Origin: Pseudomonadota bacterium
GTDB lineage: Bacteria > Pseudomonadota > Gammaproteobacteria > Xanthomonadales > Rhodanobacteraceae
DNA length: 64,000 nt
Reading direction: 5' to 3'
Assembly (NCBI GenBank): GCA_021818335.1
Contig: JAKAEJ010000004.1
Coordinates: 1-64,000, forward strand
Positions 40,635-52,688 of the stretch are shown here, in pieces (the first letter of the stretch is position 1; every line of letters begins with the position of its first letter). The notes under the pieces were generated by a model. That model had not been told where the DNA came from. It was given only the letters and a program-made list of their open reading frames with translations, and ran no database searches. The position numbers and the translations under genes are program-made.

Positions 40635-41681
40635 ATGAGACTCCCACGTCGCAGTTACGCCACGATCACGCGCATGCTTTTGCCGGGCATGTTCATTGTT
40701 GCCAGCGCCGCGTGCGCGGCCCACGCGCCGCCACCCGCAGCACCGTTGGCACCGGCAGCGCCACCGGCGCCGGCCGCCACGATGCCTCCCGCGCCGCCCC
40801 CCGCGCCTGTTCAGCCTGCAGCGCGTGGAAAGGGTGCGATGACACCGATTTCCATCATGCGGCCGTTGGCCAGCCGCGGCGACGTGCGCATCGACGACGG
40901 CGCCGGCAGCATTCGCGTCGTGGCGTGGGACAAAGCCGCGGTCCAAGTAACAGGGGATCAGCCATCGGCAGCCAAGGCCCCGGTCGTGGACAGCAGTCCT
41001 GATCGATTCTCCTTGCGTATCCGTGCCAAGGTGCAACATTGCTGGTTCATTTTCGCCTGCTCGCAATCGCTGCTGCCTGTCCATTTGACGGTCTACGTGC
41101 CCCGCGCCGCGAGCGTCACGCTGAGGTCCATCAGCGCAGGCCAATCCGTGCAGGGCGTACAGGGGTCACGCGTTGACCTGGATAGCGTGAGCGGCGCACT
41201 AGAGCTGCTGCAGTCCGACTTTGCAACGGCGAGGATGCACTCGATCAGCGGCACCATCCGGGTTGACGGACGCGTAGGGCGCCTGGCCGCGGATGACGTC
41301 TCAGGCGACGTGCGCGCCCCACTCAGCGACTGTTCGCAGGCGCAGGTGACGACCATTTCCGGGGAAATCAACTTGGGCTGCGGGAGCGTCAGCGACCTTG
41401 AGATCAAGAGTGTCTCGGGCGACGCGACGCTGGCAGTGGCGGGATTGCTGCGCGGCGGAAGGATCGCGATCAATACCGTGAGCGGCGACGCGCATCTCGT
41501 GGTGCCTTCGGACGTTTCTGCTCGTCTGGATCTGGGAAGCGTGAGCGGTAGCGTTGGCGGGGCATTGCCAGCGAACGTGACGGTGCACGGGCACCACGTG
41601 ACCGGTCGTTTCGGGACCGGCGACGGCTCGATTCACGCGGGAACCGTGTCGGGAGACATCCAGTTGCAGCAAAGGCGTTGA
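40635..41681 (+). CDS. DUF4097-type beta-strand repeat envelope protein
   Basis: Lipobox-like/signal region, Ala/Pro-rich linker, then repeating VSG/ISG motifs (SVSGALEL, SISGTIRV, DVSGDVRA, TISGEINL, SVSGDATL, TVSGDAHL, SVSGSVGG, TVSGDIQL). Confidence 0.75.
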   Translation: MRLPRRSYATITRMLLPGMFIVASAACAAHAPPPAAPLAPAAPPAPAATMPPAPPPAPVQPAARGKGAMTPISIMRPLASRGDVRIDDGAGSIRVVAWDKAAVQVTGDQPSAAKAPVVDSSPDRFSLRIRAKVQHCWFIFACSQSLLPVHLTVYVPRAASVTLRSISAGQSVQGVQGSRVDLDSVSGALELLQSDFATARMHSISGTIRVDGRVGRLAADDVSGDVRAPLSDCSQAQVTTISGEINLGCGSVSDLEIKSVSGDATLAVAGLLRGGRIAINTVSGDAHLVVPSDVSARLDLGSVSGSVGGALPANVTVHGHHVTGRFGTGDGSIHAGTVSGDIQLQQRR

Positions 41682-41723
41682 GCCTCAGGCCGCGTGCCCG
41701 AGGGGCACGCGGCCGTGCCGTTG

Positions 41724-43880
41724 TTAGAGACTCAGCTTGAAGCCTGCGTACCACATCCGGCCCAGTGCGGGTTCGATGCCATAGGTCCACACGCGCGAGT
41801 AGTACGACCGATCGAAGACGTTGGAGACGCCGCCCAGCAGCTCGACGTGCGGCGTGAGCGTCCAGTTCGCAGCTAGATCCCAGACAGCGTAGGGCGGGAT
41901 GCGCGCGGGCAGCACGGTTCTGCCGCCCGTGCCCGGCTGATCCTGGTCGCTGTCCTGCCAGTATTGCGAGCCTGAAAGCACGCCGGTCAACGCGACCCGG
42001 TAGTGGCCGTCGCGACGCCACGTGATGCCTGCCTTGTAAAGATGCCTTGGTGAATAGGCGGGGGCCTTGCCGATCTGGCCCGGGATGGCGCTTGCGACGA
42101 AGCGAGCATGGAGGAATTGCACGTTGGCAAACGCCTCCAGGTGTGCGCCGTCGGCACTTCCGTGGAGAAAATCGTACGCCACTTGTCCCTCGAGCCCTTC
42201 GTTGTGCGTATCGCCCGAATTTTGTTCAATGGAGACAAGGGGGCTGAGCTTGATCGTCTCGATGCGGTTATGGAAATTCATCCAGAAGACGCTGACGTCA
42301 TAGAACAATCCATCGGCTGGCGTGCCATGGACGCCCAGTTCATAGGACAGCACCTTCTGGACCGCCGGTGCCGTGCCCGGAATGATGTTTGCGTGCGGCG
42401 AGCCAATGTCGAAGTAGCGCACCGGACGCCAGCCTGTCGAGACATTGAAGTAGGTTTCGTTGAGGTGCCCGTTGTTGAAGAAGTCGTTTCCGATACCCAG
42501 TCCGAAAAGGGGTTCCGTGCGGGAAACCGTGGTGTCCAGGAGGGGCCTCGAAAGATTGGGCGGCCGAACCGTTTCGAATACGCTGACCTTCTCATGGTCC
42601 AGACGTACTGACGGCACGACATGCCAGTGATGGCCTTGTCCGAAGCGAAACAGACTGCTGGCGAAGACCGATGCGTAGTCCGAGTGGCGTCCCTGCACGA
42701 GCGTGGGCACGCCTCCGGTCGCGTCTCGCGGTGCCAGCAGGTCCGGGTAGTTCGCGCCGCGCAGCGGCGCGTCCGAGTGGTACAGGACGGTGCCGACGGT
42801 GAACGCATTCCCCTGCCCGAAATCATGGCGGAGTCGCAAGTCGGCACCCGCGAAGCGAAACCGAGCGTCCTGGATGTTCGTGACGGTGGGCTGAGGTTGG
42901 GGCGGAACCGCGGGATTCGCCACGCGCTGGGTCAGTTCGGAGTTGCCGACCCATGCCTTGCCGTAGAGGCGCCACTGGTTGCCGAACCGCTCCTCGTGGC
43001 TCAGCACCATCACGTTGCGGTTGGCCCATTCGCGATTGGCTTGCGTGGTCGTGAGGTTCGGGTTGGCATTCCACTGGGCCCAGGTGAGTCGACCTGCATC
43101 ATTGGAAGAGGCGTCGTACCAATGCAGCGCAAGACCCCATCGCGAGGTTGCGCTAGGGGTCCACAGCAGGTCCGCATCGATGCCCTTCACGTTGTAGCCA
43201 CTGTTTGCACGCGGGCCATTACTTCGGTTGATCCAGCCGGCCACGCGCCACGCAACATCGCCCGAGCTGCCCTTGAGGACGTTGTAGGTTTGCCAGCCGC
43301 CATCGCTGCCGATTATCTGTTCGGTGCTCGCCCCGAAAGGCTGGCCCGCCACAGCCCCTTTGGACACGAAGTCAATGACGGGCGCGGGTTCTGGCCCGTA
43401 CAACAGGCTGTTGCCGCCGCGAATGACCCTGACTTCGCGAATACCCTGGAGCGGTGGCTGGTAGTACAGGGTGGGAAAGCCAATCCAGTCCAGCTCTAGC
43501 GGGATGCCGTCCTGCAGCACCAGGACGTATTCGGACTCTTGTGGGTTGCCAAGGCCGCGGTATGCGAGGTTGACCCGCAGAGGGTCTTGTTCCTGCGAGA
43601 CGATGACGCCCGGTGTGCGCACGAACAGTTGCGTCAGGTTGTCCTGGGCTACGGTCGGTATCTGCGCCATGTGGGTGACGGTGGCCTTGGTGGTCACCGT
43701 GATCAAGGCACCCGACACCTCGGGCATCAGGTACTGCAGTTTGGGCTTCCAGAACGGCTCTTCATGATGCAGCACCTCGACCTTGGGAAGGGTCAGTGGA
43801 GGCTGGTCATTGGGGGGCAGGGTCGCTGCACCTGCGCCGGCCTGGGTGCTGGCCAGGAGAAAGGGGAGGGCGGCAAGCAT
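41724..43880 (-). CDS. TonB-dependent outer membrane receptor (FecA-like)
   Basis: Plug domain RTPGVIVSQEQDPLRVNLAYRGLGNPQESEYVLVLQDGIPL...IREVRVIRGGNSLLYGPEPAPVIDFV; C-terminal beta-strand ending in L. ATG at 43880. Confidence 0.88.
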   Translation of the reverse strand: MLAALPFLLASTQAGAGAATLPPNDQPPLTLPKVEVLHHEEPFWKPKLQYLMPEVSGALITVTTKATVTHMAQIPTVAQDNLTQLFVRTPGVIVSQEQDPLRVNLAYRGLGNPQESEYVLVLQDGIPLELDWIGFPTLYYQPPLQGIREVRVIRGGNSLLYGPEPAPVIDFVSKGAVAGQPFGASTEQIIGSDGGWQTYNVLKGSSGDVAWRVAGWINRSNGPRANSGYNVKGIDADLLWTPSATSRWGLALHWYDASSNDAGRLTWAQWNANPNLTTTQANREWANRNVMVLSHEERFGNQWRLYGKAWVGNSELTQRVANPAVPPQPQPTVTNIQDARFRFAGADLRLRHDFGQGNAFTVGTVLYHSDAPLRGANYPDLLAPRDATGGVPTLVQGRHSDYASVFASSLFRFGQGHHWHVVPSVRLDHEKVSVFETVRPPNLSRPLLDTTVSRTEPLFGLGIGNDFFNNGHLNETYFNVSTGWRPVRYFDIGSPHANIIPGTAPAVQKVLSYELGVHGTPADGLFYDVSVFWMNFHNRIETIKLSPLVSIEQNSGDTHNEGLEGQVAYDFLHGSADGAHLEAFANVQFLHARFVASAIPGQIGKAPAYSPRHLYKAGITWRRDGHYRVALTGVLSGSQYWQDSDQDQPGTGGRTVLPARIPPYAVWDLAANWTLTPHVELLGGVSNVFDRSYYSRVWTYGIEPALGRMWYAGFKLSL

Positions 43881-44130
43881 GGACGACGGGATCTCGGGGG
43901 GGGGCGTGTGCGTCGCGCAGCGTGGCGAGGACGCGTCGTAACGCTGGGCGTGCGTAGGGTATCCGAACCGGGTCCCAGGGGGCAGCAGATGTCGCCTTCG
44001 CGCTTCCGTGGCATCACCGGTTGCGGCTCCGCCATCGGCGCGCACGGATTCGGAACCCTGCCCCTTTGTGGCCTACGCCGCCCGTGTGGGCGCCGGTACA
44101 CTGCATGGCTGGAACAATGGCGAGTCCCCC

Positions 44131-45537
44131 ATGAGCATCCGCACCCGCGTCCTCACTGGCATCACCACCAGCGGCACATCGCACCTGGGCAACTACGTTG
44201 GTGCGATCCGTCCTGCGTTGCGGCTGGCGCAGGATCCCGGCACCGATGCCTTCTTCTTCCTCGCCGACTACCACGCGCTCATCAAGTGCGATGATCCGGA
44301 ACGCGTAGCGCGCTCCCGGATGGAGATCGCGGCCACTTGGCTGGCCTGCGGACTCGATCCGGCGCGGGTCACCTTTTACCGGCAGTCGGACATACCCGAG
44401 ATACCGGAACTGACGTGGCTTTTGACCTGCGTGACCTCCAAGGGCCTGATGAATCGCGCGCACGCCTACAAGGCTGCGGTCGACGCCAACCAGGCGAGGG
44501 GAGAGGATGCGGATGCCGGCATCACGATGGGTCTGTACAGCTATCCGGTGCTGATGGCCGCGGACATCCTGATGTTCGGTGCGCGGCGGGTACCCGTTGG
44601 ACGCGACCAGGTACAGCACATCGAAATGGCGCGCGATATCGCGATGCGGTTCAATCATCTTTATGGCGAGGGCTTGCTCGTCCTGCCGGAGGCGGCCGTG
44701 GATGAGGATGTGGCCACGCTTCCCGGTCTCGATGGTCGCAAGATGTCCAAGAGCTACGACAACATCATCCCGCTGTTTGCCGGTGGTGCCCGGGCGCAGC
44801 AGGAAGCCATTGCGCGGATCGTCACCGACTCGCGCGCACCGGGCGAACCCAAGGATCCCGACAGCAATGCGCTGCTTGCCCTGTACCGGGCTTTTGCGAC
44901 CCGTGCGCAGGCGGATGCCTTTGCCGTTGATCTGCGCGGCGGACTCGCGTGGGGAGATGCCAAGCGACGTCTGGCTGAGCGAATCGACGCGGAAGTTGGC
45001 CCCTTGCGCGCGCGCTATGAGGCATTGCTGGCAGATCCCGATCAAATCGAAGAGGTTCTTCGGCACGGTGCCGCCAAGGCACGTACCCTTGCGGCACCGC
45101 TGGTTGCGAAACTGCGCACGGCGGTGGGCTTGCGTTCGCCGCAGGCAATCCAGGCGGCACCTGCCACGCGGCCACGTCAGCCGGTGGCGGGCGGGCGTTT
45201 CGTGACCTTCCGCGCCGCCGACGGGCGATTCCATTTCCGCTTCGTGGGTGCCGACGGCTCGGACTTGCTGCTCTCGATTCCCTTTGACAGTCCCCGGGCG
45301 GCGGCCGACTGGGTGAAGGTTCTTGACAAGTCGGGTGGGCAGGCCAGCTTTGTCTGGGGGCCCGGCGCGCTGCACCTTGAACCGGAAGACACCGTGGCAG
45401 GCCCGATCACGGTCCTCTGGTTCGCCGAAGAACGATTGGCGGCGACGGCGCCCCAGGCGGCTGCCGATGAACGCGATGCGCTGGCCAGGCGACTGGTCGC
45501 CGAGTTTGAGGTTCGCTGGCGCTCGCAGCAGGTCTGA
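44131..45537 (+). CDS. trpS: Tryptophanyl-tRNA synthetase with C-terminal extension
   Basis: [18 protein letters not shown] (HIGH region), [10 protein letters not shown] (KMSKS), [15 protein letters not shown]; about 125-aa extra C-terminal domain. Confidence 0.93.
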   Translation: MSIRTRVLTGITTSGTSHLGNYVGAIRPALRLAQDPGTDAFFFLADYHALIKCDDPERVARSRMEIAATWLACGLDPARVTFYRQSDIPEIPELTWLLTCVTSKGLMNRAHAYKAAVDANQARGEDADAGITMGLYSYPVLMAADILMFGARRVPVGRDQVQHIEMARDIAMRFNHLYGEGLLVLPEAAVDEDVATLPGLDGRKMSKSYDNIIPLFAGGARAQQEAIARIVTDSRAPGEPKDPDSNALLALYRAFATRAQADAFAVDLRGGLAWGDAKRRLAERIDAEVGPLRARYEALLADPDQIEEVLRHGAAKARTLAAPLVAKLRTAVGLRSPQAIQAAPATRPRQPVAGGRFVTFRAADGRFHFRFVGADGSDLLLSIPFDSPRAAADWVKVLDKSGGQASFVWGPGALHLEPEDTVAGPITVLWFAEERLAATAPQAAADERDALARRLVAEFEVRWRSQQV

Positions 45538-45749
45538 TCGGTCGGCGGCGAGTGACAACCCAGTCCGCCTGGTGACGGAGCGAGGTCGCCAGCCGCGTCA
45601 GCGTGCCGCCGGGGGAGGACGCGGGATGATCTGGGAAATGCGGATCAGGCTGGGCGCGCCGTGGCTCGCCGCGCCGCCCGCGTTGGGGTCCGATGCGCCT
45701 GTCCGGAAGGATTACGCGGATAGGGGTGGATTCCGTCCCGGACGCATGT

Positions 45750-48182
45750 TCATTGATGAGACCGCATGGGCAGGAGGTGGAGAGTGTGCTGCGGTGCACC
45801 CGGTAGCAACGGCGCCGCCGAACCTTGGGCCCACGCTTTCCAGCCAGCGAGGTAATAGGGCGACAACGGGTTGTCACTTTGCCCTCCAGGCATGTGCAGG
45901 TCGCTTTCCGCAGGATGGCCAGGCATGATCTCGAAGCGCTCGGATGCGCCAAAGGCTGGTGCCTGGACGCGAGGCATGTTCGTGTCTCCGGGCATGGGTC
46001 TGGCCGGCTGGTCCAGAAACCAGCGAAGTGGCGCGGGCAGCGCGGCTGCGAGGGGGTGGTCGATGCGCGTGGTATTGCGTCGTCCCCAGCTCTGCGCGGC
46101 GATGCCTCCCGGCGCGGCCCGGAAGCTTGCCGCGACCTGCCGTGCACAATGGACGAGCAACTGGCCCCAGTCGTGATAGCGCGGATCGAGCAGGTAGACC
46201 GGGCGCTGCGTGGCCAAGGTCCAGACTGCGTACTCGCTCGTATCGCCGCTCGGCCACGCGAACCGGGGGTATCGCGCGTGGATGCGGGCAACGAAGGGCG
46301 CCAATACGGCCATGCGGACTTCATGGCGAAATGCTTGCGCGGCATGGTACGAGACGCTGTCGATGCCGGCGCGACCGCTCCAGCGGCCTGTAGCGTGGGC
46401 GAGCGCATCCAAGAGCGCATCGCCAGGATGGGCCTGGAGGGTCGAACGCAGGAGCGCATACCACGGTTGCATGAAGATCGCACGGTCGTCCAGTTGGATG
46501 GCCAGAAGGTCTCGCGGCGCGAAGCGTCGACGCGCCGTGAGGTCATCGCGGATCTGCTGCGCGCGTGCGCCCAGGTCATACCCGCCATTGCCGAGCATGG
46601 TCAACCAAGCGCCGTCGACCACGCGATTGTTGGCCGTCCACAGGCGCCCGCCTGGCGGATCGACCATGCGTGGGTAGTCTTTGGGATCCACCCAACCGGC
46701 CCATCCCGATCCGGCCGTGGAAAAGTCGGCTGGCAGCGTCGGGTCGAAATGCTTCCGGATCGGTATGGCATCCCCGGCAATGGTCCAGCCGATATGGCCC
46801 GTGGCATCGCCAACGATGAAGTTCTGAGGCGGTATGCCCAGCGTGGCGGCAATCGCCAACGCTTGCGTCGCATTCATCGCCGTCTCAAGATGAACCAGGT
46901 TGACGTTGACAGCGCGCGGGTGCAGGGCGATCCAGTCCATGGCGAGCGGCGTGCCGTCCGCATCGTGCGCCAGGATGGGTCCCCAAATGGTGTCGCGGAC
47001 GGTCAGTTCGACGGGCTTCCCGCCTGCAACGCGAATGACCTCGCGATGCGTGCGGATCGGCGCCCACCCGCCCGGGACCCGGTAGCGCGTCGGATCATGC
47101 GGATCGCGCAGCACGCGGACCCAGTCGCGCCACTTTCCGTAGCTGTCGGTGAACGCCCAGGCGATGGCACCATTGGTGCCGGCCACCAGCACGGGCACGC
47201 CGGGCAACGTCAGGCCGTCGAGCTGAACGATGCGCGCAGGATCGCTAGGGTTCGGATAGCGCAGTTCCGCGCGGAACCAGATATTGGGGACGCGCAGCGC
47301 CAGGTGCATGTCATTGGCCACGATCGCAGCCCCGGTTGCCGTGAAGCGGCCAGCGACGGCAAAGCCGTTGCTGCCGATCACTCGGGGCTGGCTCAGTATT
47401 TTTGCGAGAGCGGTGCTTCGCAGCGCTGTTGCTGGCGGTACGGCTCGCAGGTTGAGTTCACTTGCCGGTGGCATGGGCACCGGCACGTCCGGTGGCCCGG
47501 TCATGGGCGCCTGCCAGCGCGGGTCGGGGGCAGTGAGAAATTCGACTACGGCCTTGGGCAGGACCGCACGCATGCGCGCGCGCTGCACGCTGTCAAACCG
47601 TGGCGTCACCAGATCGAGGTACATGGCGTCGACGACCAGGATGCTGTCAGCCGCAGTCCATGGTCGCGGCCTCCTGCGAAGCAGCAGGTACTCCCAGGGC
47701 CTCACTTCAAGTGCCGACAGACCGGTATTGACCCCGCGGGCGTAGGCATCGAGCAGCGCGCGTTGCGAGGGCGGCAATCGTCCAAGGATTTTCTTTGCCA
47801 GTGCGGCGAATCGATAGGGGCGGTTCGCACGGTCAGCCGGCAATGCCGCGGGACCCAGCAGCGCGGAGAGCGTGCCCGCGGCGTCCCTGCGGAGCAGGTC
47901 CATCTGGAAGAATCGTTCCTGCGCGTGGACGAAGCCCAAGGCGTACGCGAGATCGATGCGGTTGCGCGCGTCCAGCGTGGGGATGCCCAGGGCATCGCGT
48001 GTCACGGTGACAGGTGCGCTCAGCCCCGGCAACGATTGACGTCCGTCGAGACGCGGTCGGCTTCCCGCCAGCAGAAGCCAACCTGTGATGAGCGAAGCCG
48101 CAAACAGCAGGAGCAGGCCGCCGACACCCCAGCGAAGGGCGCCCCGTGTGCGCTCGCGTATCGACACCGTTGCCTTGCCCAT
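45750..48182 (-). CDS. Penicillin acylase family protein (Ntn hydrolase)
   Basis: N-terminal anchor, LSAPVTVTRDALGIPTLDARNRIDLAYALGFVHAQERFFQMDLLRR; nucleophile region GSNGFAVAGRFTATGAAIVANDMHL. Confidence 0.9.
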   Translation of the reverse strand: MGKATVSIRERTRGALRWGVGGLLLLFAASLITGWLLLAGSRPRLDGRQSLPGLSAPVTVTRDALGIPTLDARNRIDLAYALGFVHAQERFFQMDLLRRDAAGTLSALLGPAALPADRANRPYRFAALAKKILGRLPPSQRALLDAYARGVNTGLSALEVRPWEYLLLRRRPRPWTAADSILVVDAMYLDLVTPRFDSVQRARMRAVLPKAVVEFLTAPDPRWQAPMTGPPDVPVPMPPASELNLRAVPPATALRSTALAKILSQPRVIGSNGFAVAGRFTATGAAIVANDMHLALRVPNIWFRAELRYPNPSDPARIVQLDGLTLPGVPVLVAGTNGAIAWAFTDSYGKWRDWVRVLRDPHDPTRYRVPGGWAPIRTHREVIRVAGGKPVELTVRDTIWGPILAHDADGTPLAMDWIALHPRAVNVNLVHLETAMNATQALAIAATLGIPPQNFIVGDATGHIGWTIAGDAIPIRKHFDPTLPADFSTAGSGWAGWVDPKDYPRMVDPPGGRLWTANNRVVDGAWLTMLGNGGYDLGARAQQIRDDLTARRRFAPRDLLAIQLDDRAIFMQPWYALLRSTLQAHPGDALLDALAHATGRWSGRAGIDSVSYHAAQAFRHEVRMAVLAPFVARIHARYPRFAWPSGDTSEYAVWTLATQRPVYLLDPRYHDWGQLLVHCARQVAASFRAAPGGIAAQSWGRRNTTRIDHPLAAALPAPLRWFLDQPARPMPGDTNMPRVQAPAFGASERFEIMPGHPAESDLHMPGGQSDNPLSPYYLAGWKAWAQGSAAPLLPGAPQHTLHLLPMRSHQ

Positions 48183-48302
48183 GCCCGGTCCCCAAGCCGT
48201 CAGGCGATCACTGCGTGCGGAAGTGTGGCATGCATGCGCTGACCAGTGCATGCCTGCTGCCCGTCTCGCACGCGCCGCTGGATTCCGCGGGCAATCCCTG
48301 CG

Positions 48303-50543
48303 CTAGCTTTGCGTCACCTCGATGCGATCGACGCCGCGCAGTCCCCGCGGCAGGAGGCCGCCGCGGCTGGCGCGTACGCCGCCGAAGGCGACCAGGTCCG
48401 ACCATCTGAGGCCCAACTTGCGCTGGCCTGCGTGGAGCGTGACGGCGCCGCCTTCGGGCACGACCGCGACGCCGACGACGAACTCGCCCTCGGTGCCGCG
48501 CTTGGCGCGTGGAATATCAACCAACTTGAGGCCCTTTCCGCGGTCGAGTTCCGGTAGTTCGGCAGCCGAGAACATCAGAAGATGGCCGGCGCTGGTGACT
48601 ACGACCAGGCGGTCTCGGGCGACGTCGTGCACGGGTGCGGGGATCAGGACGCGTGCCCCCCGGTCGAGGTTCATGACCTGCTTGCCTGCCTTGTTGCGGC
48701 CACTGATCGCCTCCAGGCGGGCGATGAACCCATATCCGGCGGAACTCGCCAGAACCACGCGCTGCTCGGCGTCGCCAATTGCAAGGGCTTGCACCTCGGC
48801 GTCAGGCGGCAGCGCGAATCGGCCCGTGAGCGGTTCGCCGTTGCCTCGCGCGGAGGGAAGGGTATGCGCGGGCGTGCTGTACGCACGGCCGCCACTATCG
48901 AGGAACACCACTTGATGGGTACTGCGCCCGCGCGCTGCGGAGAGGAATCCGTCGCCCTCGCGGTACCCGAGGGCGGTGGCATCGACGTCATGGCCCTTCG
49001 CAGCACGCACCCAGCCCTTGGCGCTCAGCACGATGGTCACGGGCTCTGCCGCGATCAGCGCCCGTTCGTCCAAGGCCTGGGCCGCCTCGCGCTCGACCAA
49101 CGGGCTGCGGCGCGGGTCGCCGTACTGGTCGGCGTCGTCGCGGAGCTCGTCTCGAATCAGGCCGCGCAGTTTGGCAGGCGACTTCAGCAGCACGTTGATG
49201 CGCGCCCGATCCTGTTCAAGCTGGTCTCGTTCGGCATTGATTTTCATTTCCTCGAGTCGGGCCAGCTGGCGAAGGCGGGTCTCCAGGATGTAATCGGCCT
49301 GGCTTTCACTGAGTGAAAATCGCTGCATCAGGGCGGGCCTGGGCTCGTCTTCGAATCGAACGATGCGGATGACCTCGTCGAGGTTGAGGAAGGCGATGCG
49401 AAGGCCGTCAAGCAAATGCAGCCGGCGCTCGATCTTTTCCAGCCGATGGCGCAGGCGCCGGGTGACCGTATCGATGCGGAAGCGCAGCCACTCCAGCAAC
49501 AAGCTGCGCAGGTCCTTGACCTGTGGCTTGCCGTCAAGCCCGATGACGTTGAGGTTGACGCGGAAGCTTTTCTCGAGATCAGTGGTCGCGAAAAGATGCT
49601 GCATCAATTCATCCGCGTCGATGCGGCCGGAACGGGGGACGAGCACCAGTCGAACCGGCGTCTCATGGTCGGATTCGTCCCGCAAATCCTCCAGCAGTGG
49701 CAGCTTCTTGGCCCGCATTTGCGCCGCGATCTGCTCCATGACCTTCGCGGGGGAGACCTGATAGGGCAGGGCGGTGATGACGATGTTGCCTTCCTCGCGT
49801 TCGTAAAGGGCGCGCGCGCGCACCGAACCGTTGCCGCTGGCGTACAGCGCGCGCAATTCACGCGCCGGGGTGATGATCTCGGCCGCGGTCGGGAAGTCCG
49901 GTCCGCGGACGTGTTCGCACAGCTCCTCCAGCGTGGCATCCGGATGCTCCAGCACGCGAATGCAGGCGCTGGCGACTTCGCGCAAGTTGTGCGGCGGGAT
50001 GTCCGTCGCCATGCCAACGGCGATGCCCATGGCCCCATTGAGCAGGATGTGGGGCACGCGTGCCGGCAGCCATGAAGGCTCCTGCAACGTCCCGTCGAAG
50101 TTGGCGACCCACTCCACGGTGCCTTGCCCCAGTTCATCAAGCAGCAGCTTGGCAACTGGCGTCAGGCGCGACTCCGTGTAGCGCATGGCGGCAAAGCTCT
50201 TGGGATCATCCGGGGAACCGAAGTTGCCTTGGCCGTCGACCAATGGGTAGCGGTACGAGAAAGGCTGCGCCATGAGCACCAGCGCCTCGTAGCAGGCGGA
50301 ATCGCCATGCGGGTGGAATTTGCCGATGACGTCGCCGACGGTACGAGCGGACTTCTTCGGCTTGGCCGTGGCATCCAGGCCGAGCTCGCTCATGGCGTAG
50401 ACGATCCTTCGCTGCACCGGCTTGAGTCCGTCGCCGATGAACGGCAGGGCGCGGTCGAGCACGACGTACATCGAATAATCGAGGTAGGCCCGTTCGGCGT
50501 ACTCCCGCAGGGGGATCTGTTCGAAGTTGACCTGGGTGCTCAT
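48303..50543 (-). CDS. parC: DNA topoisomerase IV subunit A
   Basis: [43 protein letters not shown]; active-site region [13 protein letters not shown]. Confidence 0.95.
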   Translation of the reverse strand: MSTQVNFEQIPLREYAERAYLDYSMYVVLDRALPFIGDGLKPVQRRIVYAMSELGLDATAKPKKSARTVGDVIGKFHPHGDSACYEALVLMAQPFSYRYPLVDGQGNFGSPDDPKSFAAMRYTESRLTPVAKLLLDELGQGTVEWVANFDGTLQEPSWLPARVPHILLNGAMGIAVGMATDIPPHNLREVASACIRVLEHPDATLEELCEHVRGPDFPTAAEIITPARELRALYASGNGSVRARALYEREEGNIVITALPYQVSPAKVMEQIAAQMRAKKLPLLEDLRDESDHETPVRLVLVPRSGRIDADELMQHLFATTDLEKSFRVNLNVIGLDGKPQVKDLRSLLLEWLRFRIDTVTRRLRHRLEKIERRLHLLDGLRIAFLNLDEVIRIVRFEDEPRPALMQRFSLSESQADYILETRLRQLARLEEMKINAERDQLEQDRARINVLLKSPAKLRGLIRDELRDDADQYGDPRRSPLVEREAAQALDERALIAAEPVTIVLSAKGWVRAAKGHDVDATALGYREGDGFLSAARGRSTHQVVFLDSGGRAYSTPAHTLPSARGNGEPLTGRFALPPDAEVQALAIGDAEQRVVLASSAGYGFIARLEAISGRNKAGKQVMNLDRGARVLIPAPVHDVARDRLVVVTSAGHLLMFSAAELPELDRGKGLKLVDIPRAKRGTEGEFVVGVAVVPEGGAVTLHAGQRKLGLRWSDLVAFGGVRASRGGLLPRGLRGVDRIEVTQS

Positions 50544-50627
50544 GGGAGGTGGAGCGGATCGGGGGGTGGCGCATTATAGGTGCGCGCGTTCACCGGCCCC
50601 TGACCGGCCCCGCGTACACTCGCTCTC

Positions 50628-52658
50628 ATGACCGAGCGTTTCGAACTTGTCGCCCCTTACGCGCCCGCAGGTGATCAGCCGGAAGCCATACGACGCCTTG
50701 CGGAAGGATTTGAGGCGGGGCTCGCCCATCAAACGCTGTTGGGCGTCACCGGTTCGGGCAAGACCTTCACCATTGCCAATGTCGTCGCGCGCGTGCAGAA
50801 GCCCACCTTGGTCCTCGCCCATAACAAGACGCTTGCAGCGCAACTGTATGGCGAGTTCAAGGCGTTTTTCCCGCGTAACGCGGTCGAGTATTTCGTGAGT
50901 TACTACGACTATTACCAGCCGGAGGCCTACGTACCGGCCTCGGACACCTACATCGAAAAGGATGCAAGCCGTAACGAGCACATCGAGCAGATGCGACTGT
51001 CGGCAACCAAGGCGCTCCTGGAGCGGCGGGATGCCCTGATCGTGGCGACCGTGTCGTCGATCTACGGCTTGGGCGATCCGACCGAATACTTCAGGATGGT
51101 GTTGCACCTCGTGCGTGGCGACCGCATCGACCAGCGCGAGTTGATCCAGCGCCTCACGGGGATGCAGTACGTGCGCAACGAGATGACCCTGGAGCGGGGG
51201 ACCTACAGGGTGCGCGGCGAGGTGGTTGATGTCTTTCCCGCGGAAAACGAGAGCGAGGCGATCCGCATCGAGTTGTTCGATGGCGAGGTCGAGAATCTTG
51301 CTCTATTCGATCCCCTGACGGGCGCTGTATCGCGCAGGGTTCCCCGATACACGGTCTACCCCGGCTCGCATTACGTCAGCACGCGGCGCACCGTGTTGCA
51401 AGCGATCGACACAATCAAGGACGAATTGCGTGAACGACTGGAGCAGTTGCGGACTGCCGGGCATCTCGTCGAGGCACAACGCTTGCAGCAGCGAACGCAA
51501 TACGACCTCGAGATGCTGGCCGAGGTGGGCTACTGCCAGGGCGTGGAGAATTACTCGCGGCATCTCACGGGGCACATGCCGGGGGAACCGCCACCCTGCC
51601 TCTATGACTATCTCCCGCCGGACGCCCTGCTGGTGGTCGACGAATCGCATGTCACCATCCCCCAGTTAGGTGCCATGTACAAGGGTGATCGCTCTCGGAA
51701 GGAGACGCTTGTGCAGTTCGGATTCCGCCTGCCTTCGGCGCTCGACAACCGGCCGCTGAAATTCGAGGAGTGGGAGAGGCGGGCCCCGAGAACCATTTTC
51801 GTGTCGGCGACGCCCGGCCGATACGAGCTTGAGCATTCGCGCGGCGAAGTCATCGAATTGGTGGTGCGGCCCACCGGATTGGTCGATCCCGAGGTCGAGG
51901 TACGCCCTGCCCGTACCCAGGTAGAGGACCTTCTAGGCGAAATCCGCGCCCGCGTGACGATGGGAGATCGCGTGCTGGTCACGACGCTGACCAAGCGCAT
52001 GGCCGAAAACCTGACGGAATTCCTCGAAGAACACGGTGTGCGCGTACGCTACCTGCACTCGGACGTCGAAACCGTGGAACGGGTCGAAATCATCCGTGAT
52101 CTGCGGCTCGGCGCGTTTGACGTCCTTGTCGGCATCAACCTGCTTCGTGAAGGCCTGGACATGCCCGAGGTCTCATTGGTTGCGGTCCTGGATGCCGACA
52201 AGGAGGGATTTCTCCGTTCGAGCACCTCCCTGGTGCAGACGATCGGCCGTGCTGCGCGAAACCTGCGCGGGAAGGCGATCCTCTACGCGGATACGATCAC
52301 GGCGTCGATGCAGGCCGCGATGGACGAAACCGAACGTCGCCGGCGCCGGCAGACCGAACACAACGTCGCGCACGGCATCAGGCCGCGTGGAATCGAAAGT
52401 GCCGTCCGCGACATCATGGAGGGCGCGCGCGAGGCCAGTACGGCGAAGGCTCGGCGCGGTCGTGGCCAAGCCGGAGACGCGCAGTCTAGGCAGGCCGGAC
52501 GAGCCACGGGACAGCCGGTGGCCGCCGTTCAACGTGCTGGAGAAATCCGCCGCCTCGAAGCCGAGATGATGCTGCATGCCGAAAACCTGGAATTCGAGGA
52601 GGCAGCGCGGTTGCGCGACGAAATCGAGCATCTGCGATCGCTGCCGATTGAATCGTGA
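50628..52658 (+). CDS. uvrB: Excinuclease ABC subunit B
   Basis: [30 protein letters not shown]-terminal UVR motif. Confidence 0.98.
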   Translation: MTERFELVAPYAPAGDQPEAIRRLAEGFEAGLAHQTLLGVTGSGKTFTIANVVARVQKPTLVLAHNKTLAAQLYGEFKAFFPRNAVEYFVSYYDYYQPEAYVPASDTYIEKDASRNEHIEQMRLSATKALLERRDALIVATVSSIYGLGDPTEYFRMVLHLVRGDRIDQRELIQRLTGMQYVRNEMTLERGTYRVRGEVVDVFPAENESEAIRIELFDGEVENLALFDPLTGAVSRRVPRYTVYPGSHYVSTRRTVLQAIDTIKDELRERLEQLRTAGHLVEAQRLQQRTQYDLEMLAEVGYCQGVENYSRHLTGHMPGEPPPCLYDYLPPDALLVVDESHVTIPQLGAMYKGDRSRKETLVQFGFRLPSALDNRPLKFEEWERRAPRTIFVSATPGRYELEHSRGEVIELVVRPTGLVDPEVEVRPARTQVEDLLGEIRARVTMGDRVLVTTLTKRMAENLTEFLEEHGVRVRYLHSDVETVERVEIIRDLRLGAFDVLVGINLLREGLDMPEVSLVAVLDADKEGFLRSSTSLVQTIGRAARNLRGKAILYADTITASMQAAMDETERRRRRQTEHNVAHGIRPRGIESAVRDIMEGAREASTAKARRGRGQAGDAQSRQAGRATGQPVAAVQRAGEIRRLEAEMMLHAENLEFEEAARLRDEIEHLRSLPIES

Positions 52659-52688
52659 GCTGGTCCTGATGCGTCGCGCGCGGGGAAT

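Noticed and set aside
44014-45558. 514-aa minus-strand ORF antisense to trpS
   Set aside because: Shadow ORF; Arg/Gly-rich composition without motifs.
45825-48242. 805-aa plus-strand ORF antisense to the penicillin acylase gene
   Set aside because: High-GC shadow ORF; no recognisable domain, while the opposite strand has clear Ntn-hydrolase motifs.
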